Source of the DNA: Paraburkholderia flava
GTDB taxonomy: Bacteria; Pseudomonadota; Gammaproteobacteria; Burkholderiales; Burkholderiaceae
Direction of reading: 5' to 3'
Length of the DNA stretch: 64,000 nucleotides
Assembly: GCF_004359985.1 (NCBI RefSeq)
Contig: NZ_SMRO01000001.1
Location: forward strand, 1,779,100-1,843,099
In this document: piece by piece, positions 1 to 8,205 of the stretch
Position numbering within the stretch: position 1 is the stretch's first letter
Layout of the letters: each line of letters begins with the position of its first letter
Translations under genes and position numbers: made by a program
Notes under the pieces: model-generated
Database searches by the model: none
The model's input: the letters and a program-made list of their open reading frames with translations, nothing else
Told to the model about the DNA's origin: nothing

Positions 1-1323
1 GGCCCAGCGGAACAGCCGGTACACGCGCGGATGCGCGAACGCGCCGCTCCAGAAACGCCACACGATATGCTCGCGTCGACTGAAGTTCGCGCCCTGGCCG
101 CGCAGCGGATGCGCGACCGTTTCGTCGGGTGAGCGGTTCGCTTCGGTGCGCAGCCGGATCAGCAGCTTCGGAATCGGAATGCGCACCGGACACACCTCGC
201 CGCATGCGCCGCACAAACTCGATGCGGTCGGCAGATCGGCGGTCGCATCGAGGCCGAGCAGATGTGGCGAAATGATCTTGCCGATCGGGCCGGGATACGT
301 CGTGCCGTACGCGTGACCGCCGATCCGCGTATAGACCGGACAGTGATTCATGCACGCGCCGCAGCGGATGCATTGCAGCGTCGCGCGCAATTGCGTGTCC
401 GCGTAGGCCTGCGTGCGACCGTTGTCGAGCAGCACGATGTGCATCTCGCGCGGACCGTCGAGTTCGCCTGCGCGGCGCGGTCCCGAGATCAGGTTGAAGT
501 ACGTGGTGATCGCCTGGCCGGTCGCGGAGCGTGTGAGCAGGCTCGACAGCGGCACGATGTGTTCGAGCTTCGCGACGACCTTCTCCATCCCCATGATCGC
601 GATGTGCACGTCGGGCACGGTGGTCGACAGGCGGCCATTGCCTTCGTTTTCGACGAGCCACAGCGTGCCCGTGTCGGCGGCGGCGAAGTTCACGCCGGAC
701 AAGCCGATGTCCGCATCGACGAACGCGTGACGCAGTGCGCGCCGGCCGGTCTGGATCAGCTCGTCGACATCTTCGGTGTACGGCGTGTCGGGGATGTGTT
801 CTTCGAACAGCGTGGCGATGTCGCCGCGCGTTTTGTGGATCGCGGGCATCACGATGTGCGACGGCTTCTCGCCGGCCAGCTGCACGATGTACTCGCCCAT
901 GTCCGACTCGATGCACTCGATGCCGCGTTCGCCGAGATAGTGATTCAGCTCGATCTCTTCGCTCGCCATCGACTTGCCCTTGATCACGCGCCGCGCGCCG
1001 CGTTCCTGTGCGATTCGATGGATGATCGCGTTCGCTTCGTCGGCGGTTTCGGCCCAGTGGACGTGCGCGCCGGCTGCGGTCAGCTTCGCCTCCAGTTGCA
1101 CCAGCAGATCGGGTAGCCGTGCGAGCGCATGCTGGCGGATCGCTTCGCCGAGATCGCGTAGTGCGTCGAGTTCGGCATCGTCGGGGAACTGGACGGCGCG
1201 TTTCTGTTGCAGGAAGTCCATCGCGCCGCGAAAGCTGCTGCGCAATTTCGGGTCGTCGAGTGCGGCGCGGGCGCGGGCCTTGAAATCCGTCTGCGGGACG
1301 AAGTGCAGCGGTTGGGCGCTCAT
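1..1323 (-). CDS. lutB: LutB, iron-sulfur subunit of L-lactate oxidation (3' end outside window)
   Basis: This is the N-terminal 441 residues of a LutB/YkgF-type protein. With LutA and LutC it oxidises L-lactate to pyruvate in the cytoplasm. The N-terminal part is a LUD domain. It is followed by two [4Fe-4S] cysteine motifs, CIRCGACMNHCP near residue 317 and CGACGEVCP near residue 370, which is the ferredoxin-like arrangement expected of LutB. The frame continues past base 1, so only roughly the last 30-45 residues are missing compared with the usual 470-490. The start at 1323 overlaps the lutC stop as ATGA, so translation is probably coupled. It is the last gene seen of lutA-lutC-lutB, and the order differs from the lutABC order of Bacillus. 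Confidence 0.93.
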   Translation of the reverse strand, partial: MSAQPLHFVPQTDFKARARAALDDPKLRSSFRGAMDFLQQKRAVQFPDDAELDALRDLGEAIRQHALARLPDLLVQLEAKLTAAGAHVHWAETADEANAIIHRIAQERGARRVIKGKSMASEEIELNHYLGERGIECIESDMGEYIVQLAGEKPSHIVMPAIHKTRGDIATLFEEHIPDTPYTEDVDELIQTGRRALRHAFVDADIGLSGVNFAAADTGTLWLVENEGNGRLSTTVPDVHIAIMGMEKVVAKLEHIVPLSSLLTRSATGQAITTYFNLISGPRRAGELDGPREMHIVLLDNGRTQAYADTQLRATLQCIRCGACMNHCPVYTRIGGHAYGTTYPGPIGKIISPHLLGLDATADLPTASSLCGACGEVCPVRIPIPKLLIRLRTEANRSPDETVAHPLRGQGANFSRREHIVWRFWSGAFAHPRVYRLFRWA

Positions 1324-2030
1324 TGCGTGGCTCCTTCGTGCGCGTTTGCAGTATCGGTGACGATCACGACCCACACCTTGCGTGGGCCGTGCGCGCCGTA
1401 TGCGAGCGTCTGCTGGATGTCGGAAGTCTTCGATGGTCCCGAGATCAGCACGAGATTCGTCGGCATGCCGTCGCGCCAGCGCTCGGCGTGCGCGGCCGCG
1501 TGCAGGTCCGCATGCAGCGTGTGCGCGTGCACGAGCGCGATGTGCAGCGGCGGCGCGAGCGAGACGGTGCGTGGTGTGCCCGCATCGGGTGCGACGATCA
1601 GCGTGCCCGTCGATGCGATGCCCGAGCGCGCGACGGTGAAGCCTGCGTCGATCGTGTCGAAGAGTTCGGTTTTCCAGTGTTCGATCGGCTGCGCGTAGGT
1701 GCGCGCGTTCACGTCGGGCGGCAGCGCGGCAGCGAGCGCCGCGCCTTCGGGTGTCGTCGTATCGAGCAGCAGATTGCGTACGCCCTCCGCCGCGAGACGC
1801 GCGGCCAGTTGCGCGGGCCACGTTGCGATGTCGGCACACCACACGTCCGCATGCGCGGCGGTGAGCATGGTTTGCATCGCTGCGATCCGCTCTTGTATCG
1901 ACTGTGGTTGCGACGCGCGGCGGCCTGTGTAGTGCGCATCAATGCGTGCGTCGAGTTCATCGATCGATACGTCGGCTGTCGATGGCGCGGCGGAACGCAG
2001 TCGTCCGAGCATCCGTTCGCGTGCGTTCAT
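1320..2030 (-). CDS. lutC: LutC, LUD-domain lactate utilization protein
   Basis: This is a 236-residue protein of the LutC/YkgG family. The family is needed for L-lactate growth together with LutA and LutB, but its own biochemical role is not settled. The sequence starts MNARERMLGRLR and carries the late LUD segment GIASTGTLIVAPDAGTPRT followed by VLISGPSKTSDIQQTLAYGA, which is typical of the fold. The ATG at 2030 overlaps the lutA stop (ATGA), and an AGGAG ribosome site lies inside the lutA 3' end. The 3' end overlaps lutB in the same way, so the three genes form one transcript with translational coupling. No anomaly is seen. Confidence 0.92.
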   Translation of the reverse strand: MNARERMLGRLRSAAPSTADVSIDELDARIDAHYTGRRASQPQSIQERIAAMQTMLTAAHADVWCADIATWPAQLAARLAAEGVRNLLLDTTTPEGAALAAALPPDVNARTYAQPIEHWKTELFDTIDAGFTVARSGIASTGTLIVAPDAGTPRTVSLAPPLHIALVHAHTLHADLHAAAHAERWRDGMPTNLVLISGPSKTSDIQQTLAYGAHGPRKVWVVIVTDTANAHEGATQ

Positions 2031-2845
2031 GCTGCTTCTCCTGACTGCTTCGCTTTAGCCGCCTGCGTACTTGAGCCGCCGGTACGCCGCCACAAAAACG
2101 ACGCAAGATGCTCGACCGGCAGCGGCGCATGCGCATGCTCGGCCGCGTGTCCGATGTTCAGCAGACAGCCGCAATCGGCGGACACGAGCCGGTCGCAGCC
2201 GGTCGCGCACGCAGACGCGATCTTGTCCTGCACCATCGCGCCGGAAATATCCGGATGCTTCAACGAGAACGTGCCGCCGAAGCCGCAGCACTCGGACTCG
2301 CGTACATGCTCGACGCGCGTAACGCCCGGCAGCGCATCGACGATCTCGACGCCGTGCACGCGTGTACCCATCTCGCGTCGCGCGGCGCACGACGTGTGCA
2401 GTACGACGGTTTCAGGTGCGAGCGTGGTGTCGGTGGGCGTATCGAAACGCAGCTTCAGCACACGCAGCAGGAATTCGCTGAGTTCGTACACGCGTGAAGC
2501 GAGTGAATCGGCTTTGGAGCGCGCGTCGGGGTCGTCTTCGAACAGCGTCGGCCAGTGATGCCGCATCATTCCTGCGCACGAACCGGACGGCACGACGATC
2601 GGCCAGGGCTCGCTAAACAGATCGAACTGCGCGCGTGCGACTGCGCGTGCCTGCTCAGGATTACCGCTGCTATACGCAGGCTGTCCGCAGCAACTCTGTG
2701 CGCGCGGAAAATGGACTGTCATCCCTTCGCGTTCTAAAAGCTTCACCGCATCGAGACCGGCCTGCGGTACGAACATGTCGACGAGACAGGTCGCGAACAG
2801 ATAGACGTGACGCGGCCGCGTCTCGGGATAGGACCGCTCGTGCAT
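2027..2845 (-). CDS. lutA: LutA, CCG-domain subunit of L-lactate oxidation
   Basis: This is a 272-residue LutA/YkgE-type protein with two cysteine-rich CCG domains. The first has Cys20 and CCGQP near residues 52-56; the second has CCGFGGTFSLKHP. These bind a non-cubane Fe-S centre, as in the heterodisulfide reductase B and glycolate oxidase GlcF families. The start at 2845 (MHERSYPE) is preferred over an upstream in-frame start at 2899 because GGAGA lies 6-7 bases before it. It is the first gene of the lut operon and is transcribed away from the GntR regulator at 2990, with the operator at 2937-2947 upstream. Confidence 0.92.
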   Translation of the reverse strand: MHERSYPETRPRHVYLFATCLVDMFVPQAGLDAVKLLEREGMTVHFPRAQSCCGQPAYSSGNPEQARAVARAQFDLFSEPWPIVVPSGSCAGMMRHHWPTLFEDDPDARSKADSLASRVYELSEFLLRVLKLRFDTPTDTTLAPETVVLHTSCAARREMGTRVHGVEIVDALPGVTRVEHVRESECCGFGGTFSLKHPDISGAMVQDKIASACATGCDRLVSADCGCLLNIGHAAEHAHAPLPVEHLASFLWRRTGGSSTQAAKAKQSGEAA

Positions 2846-2936
2846 GAGGTGTCTCCGTGGCTGGCCGGTCGGCATAGGGACGTCCGGCGTGTGGGGCAAT
2901 AGCGCATAATTCCCGCTTCCCGCGCGGGGTTCAAAT

Positions 2937-2947
2937 TGGTTGGACCA
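2937..2947. promoter_or_regulatory. LldR/FadR-type operator TGGT-N3-ACCA
   Basis: A perfect TGGT-TGG-ACCA palindrome lies in the 144-bp gap between divergent lutA and its GntR regulator. The left side extends to AATTGGT. It fits the FadR-subfamily consensus TNGTNNNACNA and resembles the AATTGGTNNNACCAATT sites of PdhR and LldR regulators. It is placed to control both directions. The match to the consensus is seen in the sequence; the identity of the bound protein is inferred from adjacency. Confidence 0.75.
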
Positions 2948-2989
2948 GTGGCGAGTGCAGAACCTGGGACAGAAGACAGAGGGGCAGCG

Positions 2990-3703
2990 ATGAAAGACGA
3001 CGGCACGTCCACGCGCGGCCGGGTCGAAGCAGTGATGCGCCGGCTCGAAACCGCGCTGCTCGACGGCACGTGGCGCGCAGGCGAACGCCTGCCTGCCGAG
3101 CGCATGCTCGCAGTGGAGTACGGCGTCGCGCGCAACACGGTACGCGAAGCAATCCAGCGACTTGCGGCGCGTGGTCTGCTACAAAGCCGGCGTGGGTCGG
3201 GCGTGTTCGTCACCGATCAGCTACGTACCGGCATCGCATCGCCGTGGGGGCAACTGGTCGCGGATCATCCGGCGCTGCGTGAAGACATTCTGGAATTTCG
3301 TCGCGTGCTGGAAGGGGCGACCGCTTACTTCGCGGCGCAGCGCGCGGATGCAGCGGACTTACGACGGATCGGCATCGAGATGCGCGAACTGGAACGAGCC
3401 CGCCGTCGCGACGACAAGGCCGCCGAAGCCGCCGCCGATGCACGTCTGCACGAAGCGATCGCACAGGCATCGCACAACACGATGTTCCTGCATTTGCATA
3501 CGAGCGTGATCGGCATGCTGCGCGAACACATCGGGACCACGGGCACGGGGATACGCGAGCGCGACAGCGATGCATCCGCGCTGCTGCTGGTTCAACACCG
3601 GATGCTGTACGACGCGATTCGCGCGCGGCAGCCGGAAGAAGCGCGCACCGCGATGCAGACGCACATCGATTACGTGCGCAGCCGGACCGGCGACGACGAT
3701 TGA
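2990..3703 (+). CDS. GntR/FadR-family regulator, LldR-like
   Basis: This is a 237-residue regulator with an N-terminal winged helix-turn-helix (GERLPAERMLAVEYGVARNTVREAI, residues about 25-55) and an all-alpha FCD ligand-binding domain whose histidines (HEAIAQASHN; LVQHRMLYDAI; MQTHIDYV) can hold a metal or organic acid. LldR and LutR proteins of this class sense lactate. The start at 2990 follows GAGGGGCAGCG; an in-frame start at 2936 would run through the operator and is less likely. Being divergent from lutA with a consensus operator between them, it probably represses the lut operon in the absence of lactate. Confidence 0.88.
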   Translation: MKDDGTSTRGRVEAVMRRLETALLDGTWRAGERLPAERMLAVEYGVARNTVREAIQRLAARGLLQSRRGSGVFVTDQLRTGIASPWGQLVADHPALREDILEFRRVLEGATAYFAAQRADAADLRRIGIEMRELERARRRDDKAAEAAADARLHEAIAQASHNTMFLHLHTSVIGMLREHIGTTGTGIRERDSDASALLLVQHRMLYDAIRARQPEEARTAMQTHIDYVRSRTGDDD

Positions 3704-3805
3704 CGCCTGGCGTGTGAGCGTCGAGAGGTTCCGATCGTGTAGAAGGCACATCTTCAATGAGCTTGCGTCGTACGAGCCCGCAACACCGATAAAGAGGACA
3801 TCACC

Positions 3806-4549
3806 TTGAACAGACGTCACTTCATGGCCGCGACAATCGCAGGCGCAGCCGTCGGTGCAATCCCGGCGTTGGCTGCGACGAACCGCATCAAGGCCGTCGC
3901 ATTCGATGGCCTGGCGCTATTCGATCCACGTCCGGTGTTCGCATCGGCGGAAACGCTGTTCCCAGGCAACGGTCGATCGCTGGTCGCAACGTGGCGTGGC
4001 CGTCTCTTCGACTACACGTGGCTGCGCACGCTCACGGGAACCTACGCGGATTTTTTGCAGGTCGCCGACGATGCACTGATGTTCGCCGTAGACGCGGAAA
4101 AGATCGCCATCACCGATGCGCAACGTCACCAGTTGGTTGCCGCTTTCATGAACCTGAAAGCGTGGCCGGACGTGCCGCCGGTTCTCAAGGCGCTCAAGCA
4201 GCGGGGCCTGGGTCTCGCGCCGCTGAACGACTTCACCGTGCCGATGCTGGAAGCCGCGATCGCGAATTCCGGTTTGACCGGCGTGTTCGACCACTTGCTG
4301 TCCACCGATCTCGTGAAGGCCTACAAGCCCGATCCGCGCGCCTATCAAATGGCGGTCGACGCGTTCGGACTGCAGCGCGATGAGATTGCGTTCGTTGCCT
4401 TTGCCGGTTGGGATGCAGTGGGCGCGAAGTCGTTCGGCTATCCGACGATCTGGGTCAACCGTATGGCATCGCCGGCCGAACGGCTCGGCGTGCTTCCGGA
4501 CGCCGTCGCGCAGAACTTCGAGGCGATCCCAGGTTTCGTGGGTTCGTAG
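3806..4549 (+). CDS. Tat-exported HAD-superfamily protein, haloacid-dehalogenase-like
   Basis: This is a 247-residue protein with an N-terminal twin-arginine signal (MNRRHFMAATIAG, cleaved after about ALAA), so it should act in the periplasm after folding. The rest has the haloacid dehalogenase type II layout, with the nucleophile loop VAFDGLALFDPRP, lysine in AYKPDPRAYQMA and the acidic loop FAGWDAVGAK. Several catalytic positions differ from L-2-haloacid dehalogenases. Motif I is one residue shorter and lacks the usual Thr, LSNG is replaced by PLND, and the SSNxWD motif lacks its Ser and Asn. It is therefore likely not a dehalogenase of the known type. GAGG precedes the start. No operon partner lies close on either side. 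Confidence 0.75.
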   Translation: MNRRHFMAATIAGAAVGAIPALAATNRIKAVAFDGLALFDPRPVFASAETLFPGNGRSLVATWRGRLFDYTWLRTLTGTYADFLQVADDALMFAVDAEKIAITDAQRHQLVAAFMNLKAWPDVPPVLKALKQRGLGLAPLNDFTVPMLEAAIANSGLTGVFDHLLSTDLVKAYKPDPRAYQMAVDAFGLQRDEIAFVAFAGWDAVGAKSFGYPTIWVNRMASPAERLGVLPDAVAQNFEAIPGFVGS

Positions 4550-4580
4550 ATATCGCGGCCGCCCGTCCGCGAGCGTTGCA

Positions 4581-5306
4581 TCAAGCCTTCAACGTCGCCC
4601 CCGCCGCATCCTCACTCGACTGCAACTGCAGCACCGCATCGCGCTTATCCAGCAGATGCTTGCGCAAAATCGTCGCGAGCCGTTTACCGTCGCGCGCTTC
4701 GAGCGCCTTCAGCATCTCGTCGTGATCGTGGATCGCGCGATCCCACTTCGGCACCTGAAAATTCGAACGAAACCGCAGCGCCTGCAGCCGCCGGTTCACC
4801 GCGATGTAGGTCTGCCGTAGCGCGCCGTTGCGGGCCGCTTCGTTGATCTTCTCGTGGATCGCCTGGTTGCGGCTGTAGTAGCCGGGCAGATCGTTCTGCG
4901 CGCGGCACGCGAGCATCGCATAGTGCAGCGCCTTGATCTCCGCAAGTTCGGCGGCGGTGATCCGCTCGCACGCGAGTTCGCCAGAAAACGCTTCGAGGCC
5001 GCTCATCAATTCGAAGGTCTCGCGCAACTCCGCTTCCGACATCTTCGATACCGACGCGCCGCGATTCGGCTCGATGTCGATCAGCCCTTCGGCGGCCAAT
5101 ACCTTCAGCGCCTCGCGCAGCGGCGTGCGCGAAATGCCGAGCGTTTCGCACAGCTCGCGCTCGTTCAGTTTCTTGCCCGGCACCAGCGCACCCTCGACGA
5201 TAAAACGGCGGATGTGCTCGACGACCGTATCGTGCAGCCGCTGGCGCTCCACCTTGGGCAGCAGCGGGGGGGCCGGGAAATCCGCATCGATATCCGAATT
5301 TTGCAT
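4581..5306 (-). CDS. GntR/FCD-family transcriptional regulator of the 5457-12024 cluster
   Basis: This is a 241-residue regulator. The winged helix-turn-helix lies at about residues 40-95 (KKLNERELCETLGISRTPLREALK) and an FCD ligand domain follows. The ATG at 5306 has AGGA upstream at a suitable distance; a longer frame starting at 5435 lacks this and would cross the operator. It diverges from the aminotransferase at 5457. The motif TTTTGCATRCAAAA occurs over its own start codon and again upstream of the aminotransferase, so autoregulation and control of the divergent operon are both likely. The effector is unknown. Confidence 0.87.
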   Translation of the reverse strand: MQNSDIDADFPAPPLLPKVERQRLHDTVVEHIRRFIVEGALVPGKKLNERELCETLGISRTPLREALKVLAAEGLIDIEPNRGASVSKMSEAELRETFELMSGLEAFSGELACERITAAELAEIKALHYAMLACRAQNDLPGYYSRNQAIHEKINEAARNGALRQTYIAVNRRLQALRFRSNFQVPKWDRAIHDHDEMLKALEARDGKRLATILRKHLLDKRDAVLQLQSSEDAAGATLKA

Positions 5307-5312
5307 ACAAAA
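5299..5312. promoter_or_regulatory. Putative GntR operator O1 overlapping the regulator start
   Basis: TTTTGCATACAAAA is a near palindrome (the central pair breaks symmetry) and includes the start codon of the regulator at 5306. It matches 13 of 14 bases of the site at 5424-5437. The position would block translation initiation or elongation and implies autorepression. Confidence 0.65.
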
Positions 5313-5423
5313 ATCCTGAAGCTGGTTTATGCCTATTTTATCCAAAGGATGACGAATACGTAAGGGTGGGCGTAAACCCTGGCGATTTTGCACTTGGGTT
5401 GACGGCGATTCGTTGATATAGTT

Positions 5424-5437
5424 TTTTGCATGCAAAA
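5424..5437. promoter_or_regulatory. Putative GntR operator O2, perfect 14-bp palindrome
   Basis: TTTTGCATGCAAAA is fully self-complementary and ends 19 bases before the aminotransferase start at 5457, just upstream of its CGGAGA ribosome site. With O1 it makes a pair about 125 bp centre to centre across the divergent promoter region. TTGNATNCAA-type sites are common for FCD-domain GntR proteins. Confidence 0.7.
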
Positions 5438-5456
5438 TTCAATTCACGGAGATCGC

Positions 5457-6677
5457 ATGCTAAAACTGGACTTTCATCCCGCCGGCCGTCACTTCCTGCA
5501 GATTCCGGGGCCGAGCCCGGTGCCCGACCGCATCCTGCGGGCGATGAGCTATCCGACCATCGATCACCGCGGCCCCGAATTCGGTGCGCTCGGGCTGAAG
5601 GTGCTCGACGGCATCAAGCAGATCTTCAAGACGAAGCAGCCGGTCGTGATCTACCCGGCGTCCGGCACCGGCGCATGGGAGGCGGCGCTGTCGAATACGC
5701 TGAGCCCCGGCGACACCGTGATCATGTTCGAGACCGGCCACTTCGCGACGCTGTGGAAGAAGATGGCCGAGAGCCTTGGCCTGAAGCCTGAATTCCTCGG
5801 CTTGCCCGGCATCGAAGGCTGGCGGCGCGGCGTGCAGCCGCAGATGATCGAAGCGCGGTTGCGCGAAGACACCGGCCACACGATCAAGGCCGTCTGCGTC
5901 GTCCATAACGAAACGTCGACGGGCGTCACGTCGGACATCGCGGCCGTGCGTCGCGCGATCGATGCGGCGGGTCATCCGGCGCTGCTGCTGGTCGACACGA
6001 TCTCGGGTCTCGCGTGTGCCGATTACCGGCATGACGAATGGGGCGTCGACGTCACGGTATCGGGTTCGCAGAAGGGGTTGATGCTGCCGCCCGGCATCAG
6101 CTTCAACGCGATCTCGCCGAAGGCACTCGCGGCGAGCCGCGACGCGAAGCTGCCGCGCAGCTTCTGGGACTGGACCGAAATCGTCGAGATGAACAAGAGC
6201 GGCTACTGGCCGTACACGCCGAACACGAACCTGCTGTACGGCCTGTCGGAAGCGCTCGACATGATCCTCGACGAAGGGCTCGACAACGTGTTCGCGCGTC
6301 ATGCGCGGCTCGCCGAAGCGTGCCGCCGCGCGGTGCGCGCGTGGGGACTCGAGATCCAGTGCGCGGACCCGGACGTGTACAGCCCGGTGCTGACCGGCGT
6401 GATGATGCCCGACGGCATCGACGCGGACGCGGTGCGCAAGCTGATCTACGAGCGCTTCGACATGTCGCTCGGCACGGGCCTTGGCAAGATGAAGGGCCGC
6501 ATGTTCCGCATCGGCCATCTCGGCGACTGCAACGACCTCACGCTGCTCGCGACGCTCGCCGGTTGCGAGATGGGTCTGCGACTCGCGGGCGTGCCGCTCG
6601 CCGCGAGCGGTTTGCCTGCTGCAATGGCGTGGCTGACCGAGCAGTCGCATGCAACGAAGCTGAAGGCAGCCGCTTAA
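5457..6677 (+). CDS. AGXT/PucG-family PLP aminotransferase (class V)
   Basis: This is a 406-residue fold-type I aminotransferase of the alanine/serine-glyoxylate aminotransferase family. The N-terminus has the family signature IPGPSPVPDRILRAM, followed by the substrate and PLP loop ASGTGAWEAAL. The PLP lysine is K206 in SGSQKGLM. Family members use glyoxylate, pyruvate or pyridoxamine as partners (AGXT, serine-glyoxylate, PucG, pyridoxamine-pyruvate enzymes), and the exact reaction cannot be read from the sequence. The start at 5457 follows CGGAGA; an ATG at 5430 lies inside the operator and is rejected. It is the first gene of a cluster with transport, hydratase and 2-hydroxyacid oxidation genes, which suggests removal of an amino group from an imported compound. 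Confidence 0.85.
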   Translation: MLKLDFHPAGRHFLQIPGPSPVPDRILRAMSYPTIDHRGPEFGALGLKVLDGIKQIFKTKQPVVIYPASGTGAWEAALSNTLSPGDTVIMFETGHFATLWKKMAESLGLKPEFLGLPGIEGWRRGVQPQMIEARLREDTGHTIKAVCVVHNETSTGVTSDIAAVRRAIDAAGHPALLLVDTISGLACADYRHDEWGVDVTVSGSQKGLMLPPGISFNAISPKALAASRDAKLPRSFWDWTEIVEMNKSGYWPYTPNTNLLYGLSEALDMILDEGLDNVFARHARLAEACRRAVRAWGLEIQCADPDVYSPVLTGVMMPDGIDADAVRKLIYERFDMSLGTGLGKMKGRMFRIGHLGDCNDLTLLATLAGCEMGLRLAGVPLAASGLPAAMAWLTEQSHATKLKAAA

Positions 6678-6698
6678 CGACGTACAAGCGAGATGCAC

Positions 6699-6721
6699 AA
6701 GCCGGCAGCATCCGCCGGCTT
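6699..6721 (+). terminator. Hairpin after the aminotransferase gene
   Basis: AAGCCGGC, loop AGCATCC, GCCGGCTT: an 8-bp stem starting 21 bases after the aminotransferase stop. There is no run of T after it, so it may be a weak or Rho-assisted terminator, or an mRNA 3' stabiliser that lets the MFS gene be expressed at a different level. Confidence 0.45.
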
Positions 6722-6927
6722 CGATAAACCATCCGTTCATTGAAAAGCAAATAGAAAAAGGGAGCGGGGTGATGCGCGCGATGAACCACGCGCATCACCT
6801 CTCGCGAACGCGCCGCAGAGCGCGGCGATTCACCACATGCAGGCCGACCGACCGCCCCCCAGTGCGCGGCGGGCAGCGGCGAAGCGCGCCATTCCGGCGT
6901 GCCGCCGACCAGCAACGGAGACAGACG

Positions 6928-8205
6928 ATGAAGCGGTTTCGTTTGAACAGTGCGACCAGTATCGTTCTAGTGATGCTCTGCATCATGTACTTCATCACCT
7001 ACCTCGACCGCGTGAACGTGAGTACGGCGGCGGCGGGGTTCGGCAAGGAATTCAGTCTTTCGCATACCGAAGTCGGACTCGTGTTCTCCGCGTTCGCGTA
7101 TCCGTATCTCGTGTTTCAGATCATCGGCGGGTGGGTGAGCGATCGCTTTGGCGCGAAGCGCACGCTGATCGCGTGCGGTGCGATCTGGGCGCTCGCAACG
7201 CTGCTGACCGGCTTCGCCGGCGGTCTCGCGTCGCTGCTCGCCGCGCGCGTGCTGCTCGGTTTCGGCGAAGGCGCGACGTTCCCGGCGGCGACCGCTGCAA
7301 TGTCGCGCTGGGTCGCGAAAGAACGGCGCGGCTTCGCGCAGGGCATCACGCATGCGGCCGCGCGGATCGGCAACGCGATCGCGCCGGGCGCGATCGTGCT
7401 CGTGATGGCGACATGGGGCTGGCGCGAATCGTTCTATATCTGCGGTGCGGTGAGTCTGCTGTGGGTGATCGTTTGGGCGGTCACGTTCACCGAACATCCG
7501 AAGGACCATCCGCGCATCACGACTGCCGAACTCGACGTGCTGCCCGCGCCGAAAACGAAAACCGCCAATGTGCCGTGGCGTCGCCTGTTCCGCCGGATGG
7601 CGCCGGTGACGATCGTCTACTTCTGCTACGGCTGGACGCTGTGGCTCTTTCTCAGCTGGATTCCGCAGTACTTCCTGCACAGCTATCACCTTGATCTGAA
7701 GAAATCGGCGGTATTCGCGTCGGCGGTGTTTTTCGCGGGCGTGCTCGGCGATACGCTCGGCGGCATCGTTACCGATCGCATCTTCGAACGCACACGCAAC
7801 CTGCGGCGTGCACGCAGCTGGATGGTGTCGATCTGCATGCTGCTGACGCTCGTGGTGCTCGTGCCGTTGATGTTCGCGCACAACCTGTATGTATCGATGG
7901 TGTGCCTGTCGGCGGGCTTCTTCTTCGCCGAGATGACGATCGGCCCGATGTGGGCGATTCCGATGGACATCGCACCCGAGTATTCGGGCACCGCAAGCGG
8001 CATGATGAACACGGGCTCCGCACTGGCCGCGATCATCTCGCCAGTGTTCTCGGGCTTCCTGATCGACCGCTTCGGCAGCTGGGAATTGCCGTTCGCCGGC
8101 AGCATGCTACTGATGGCGATCGGCGTGGTGCTCGCGTTCCGCATGCAGCCCGACAGTCGTTTCGAAACGGACGCGGCGCCGGGCGCTCATCCGGCGGGAG
8201 CATGA
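6928..8205 (+). CDS. MFS transporter, anion:cation symporter type
   Basis: This is a 425-residue, 12-helix major facilitator of the ACS family (glucarate, phthalate and tartrate-type organic acid importers). Visible family marks are YLDRVNVSTAAAGF in helix 1, GGWVSDRFGAKR between helices 2 and 3, and GFGEGATFPAATAAMSRW in helix 4. The start at 6928 follows AACGGAGA; an upstream in-frame extension has no ribosome site. The stop overlaps the next start (ATGA), which ties it to the hydratase-fold gene. It most likely imports the anionic substrate of the cluster. Confidence 0.85.
   Translation: MKRFRLNSATSIVLVMLCIMYFITYLDRVNVSTAAAGFGKEFSLSHTEVGLVFSAFAYPYLVFQIIGGWVSDRFGAKRTLIACGAIWALATLLTGFAGGLASLLAARVLLGFGEGATFPAATAAMSRWVAKERRGFAQGITHAAARIGNAIAPGAIVLVMATWGWRESFYICGAVSLLWVIVWAVTFTEHPKDHPRITTAELDVLPAPKTKTANVPWRRLFRRMAPVTIVYFCYGWTLWLFLSWIPQYFLHSYHLDLKKSAVFASAVFFAGVLGDTLGGIVTDRIFERTRNLRRARSWMVSICMLLTLVVLVPLMFAHNLYVSMVCLSAGFFFAEMTIGPMWAIPMDIAPEYSGTASGMMNTGSALAAIISPVFSGFLIDRFGSWELPFAGSMLLMAIGVVLAFRMQPDSRFETDAAPGAHPAGA

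Noticed and set aside
2936..2990. Upstream ATG/GTG extension of the LldR-like regulator
   Set aside because: It would place the operator inside the coding region, and the start at 2990 has a better ribosome site and fits the family N-terminus.
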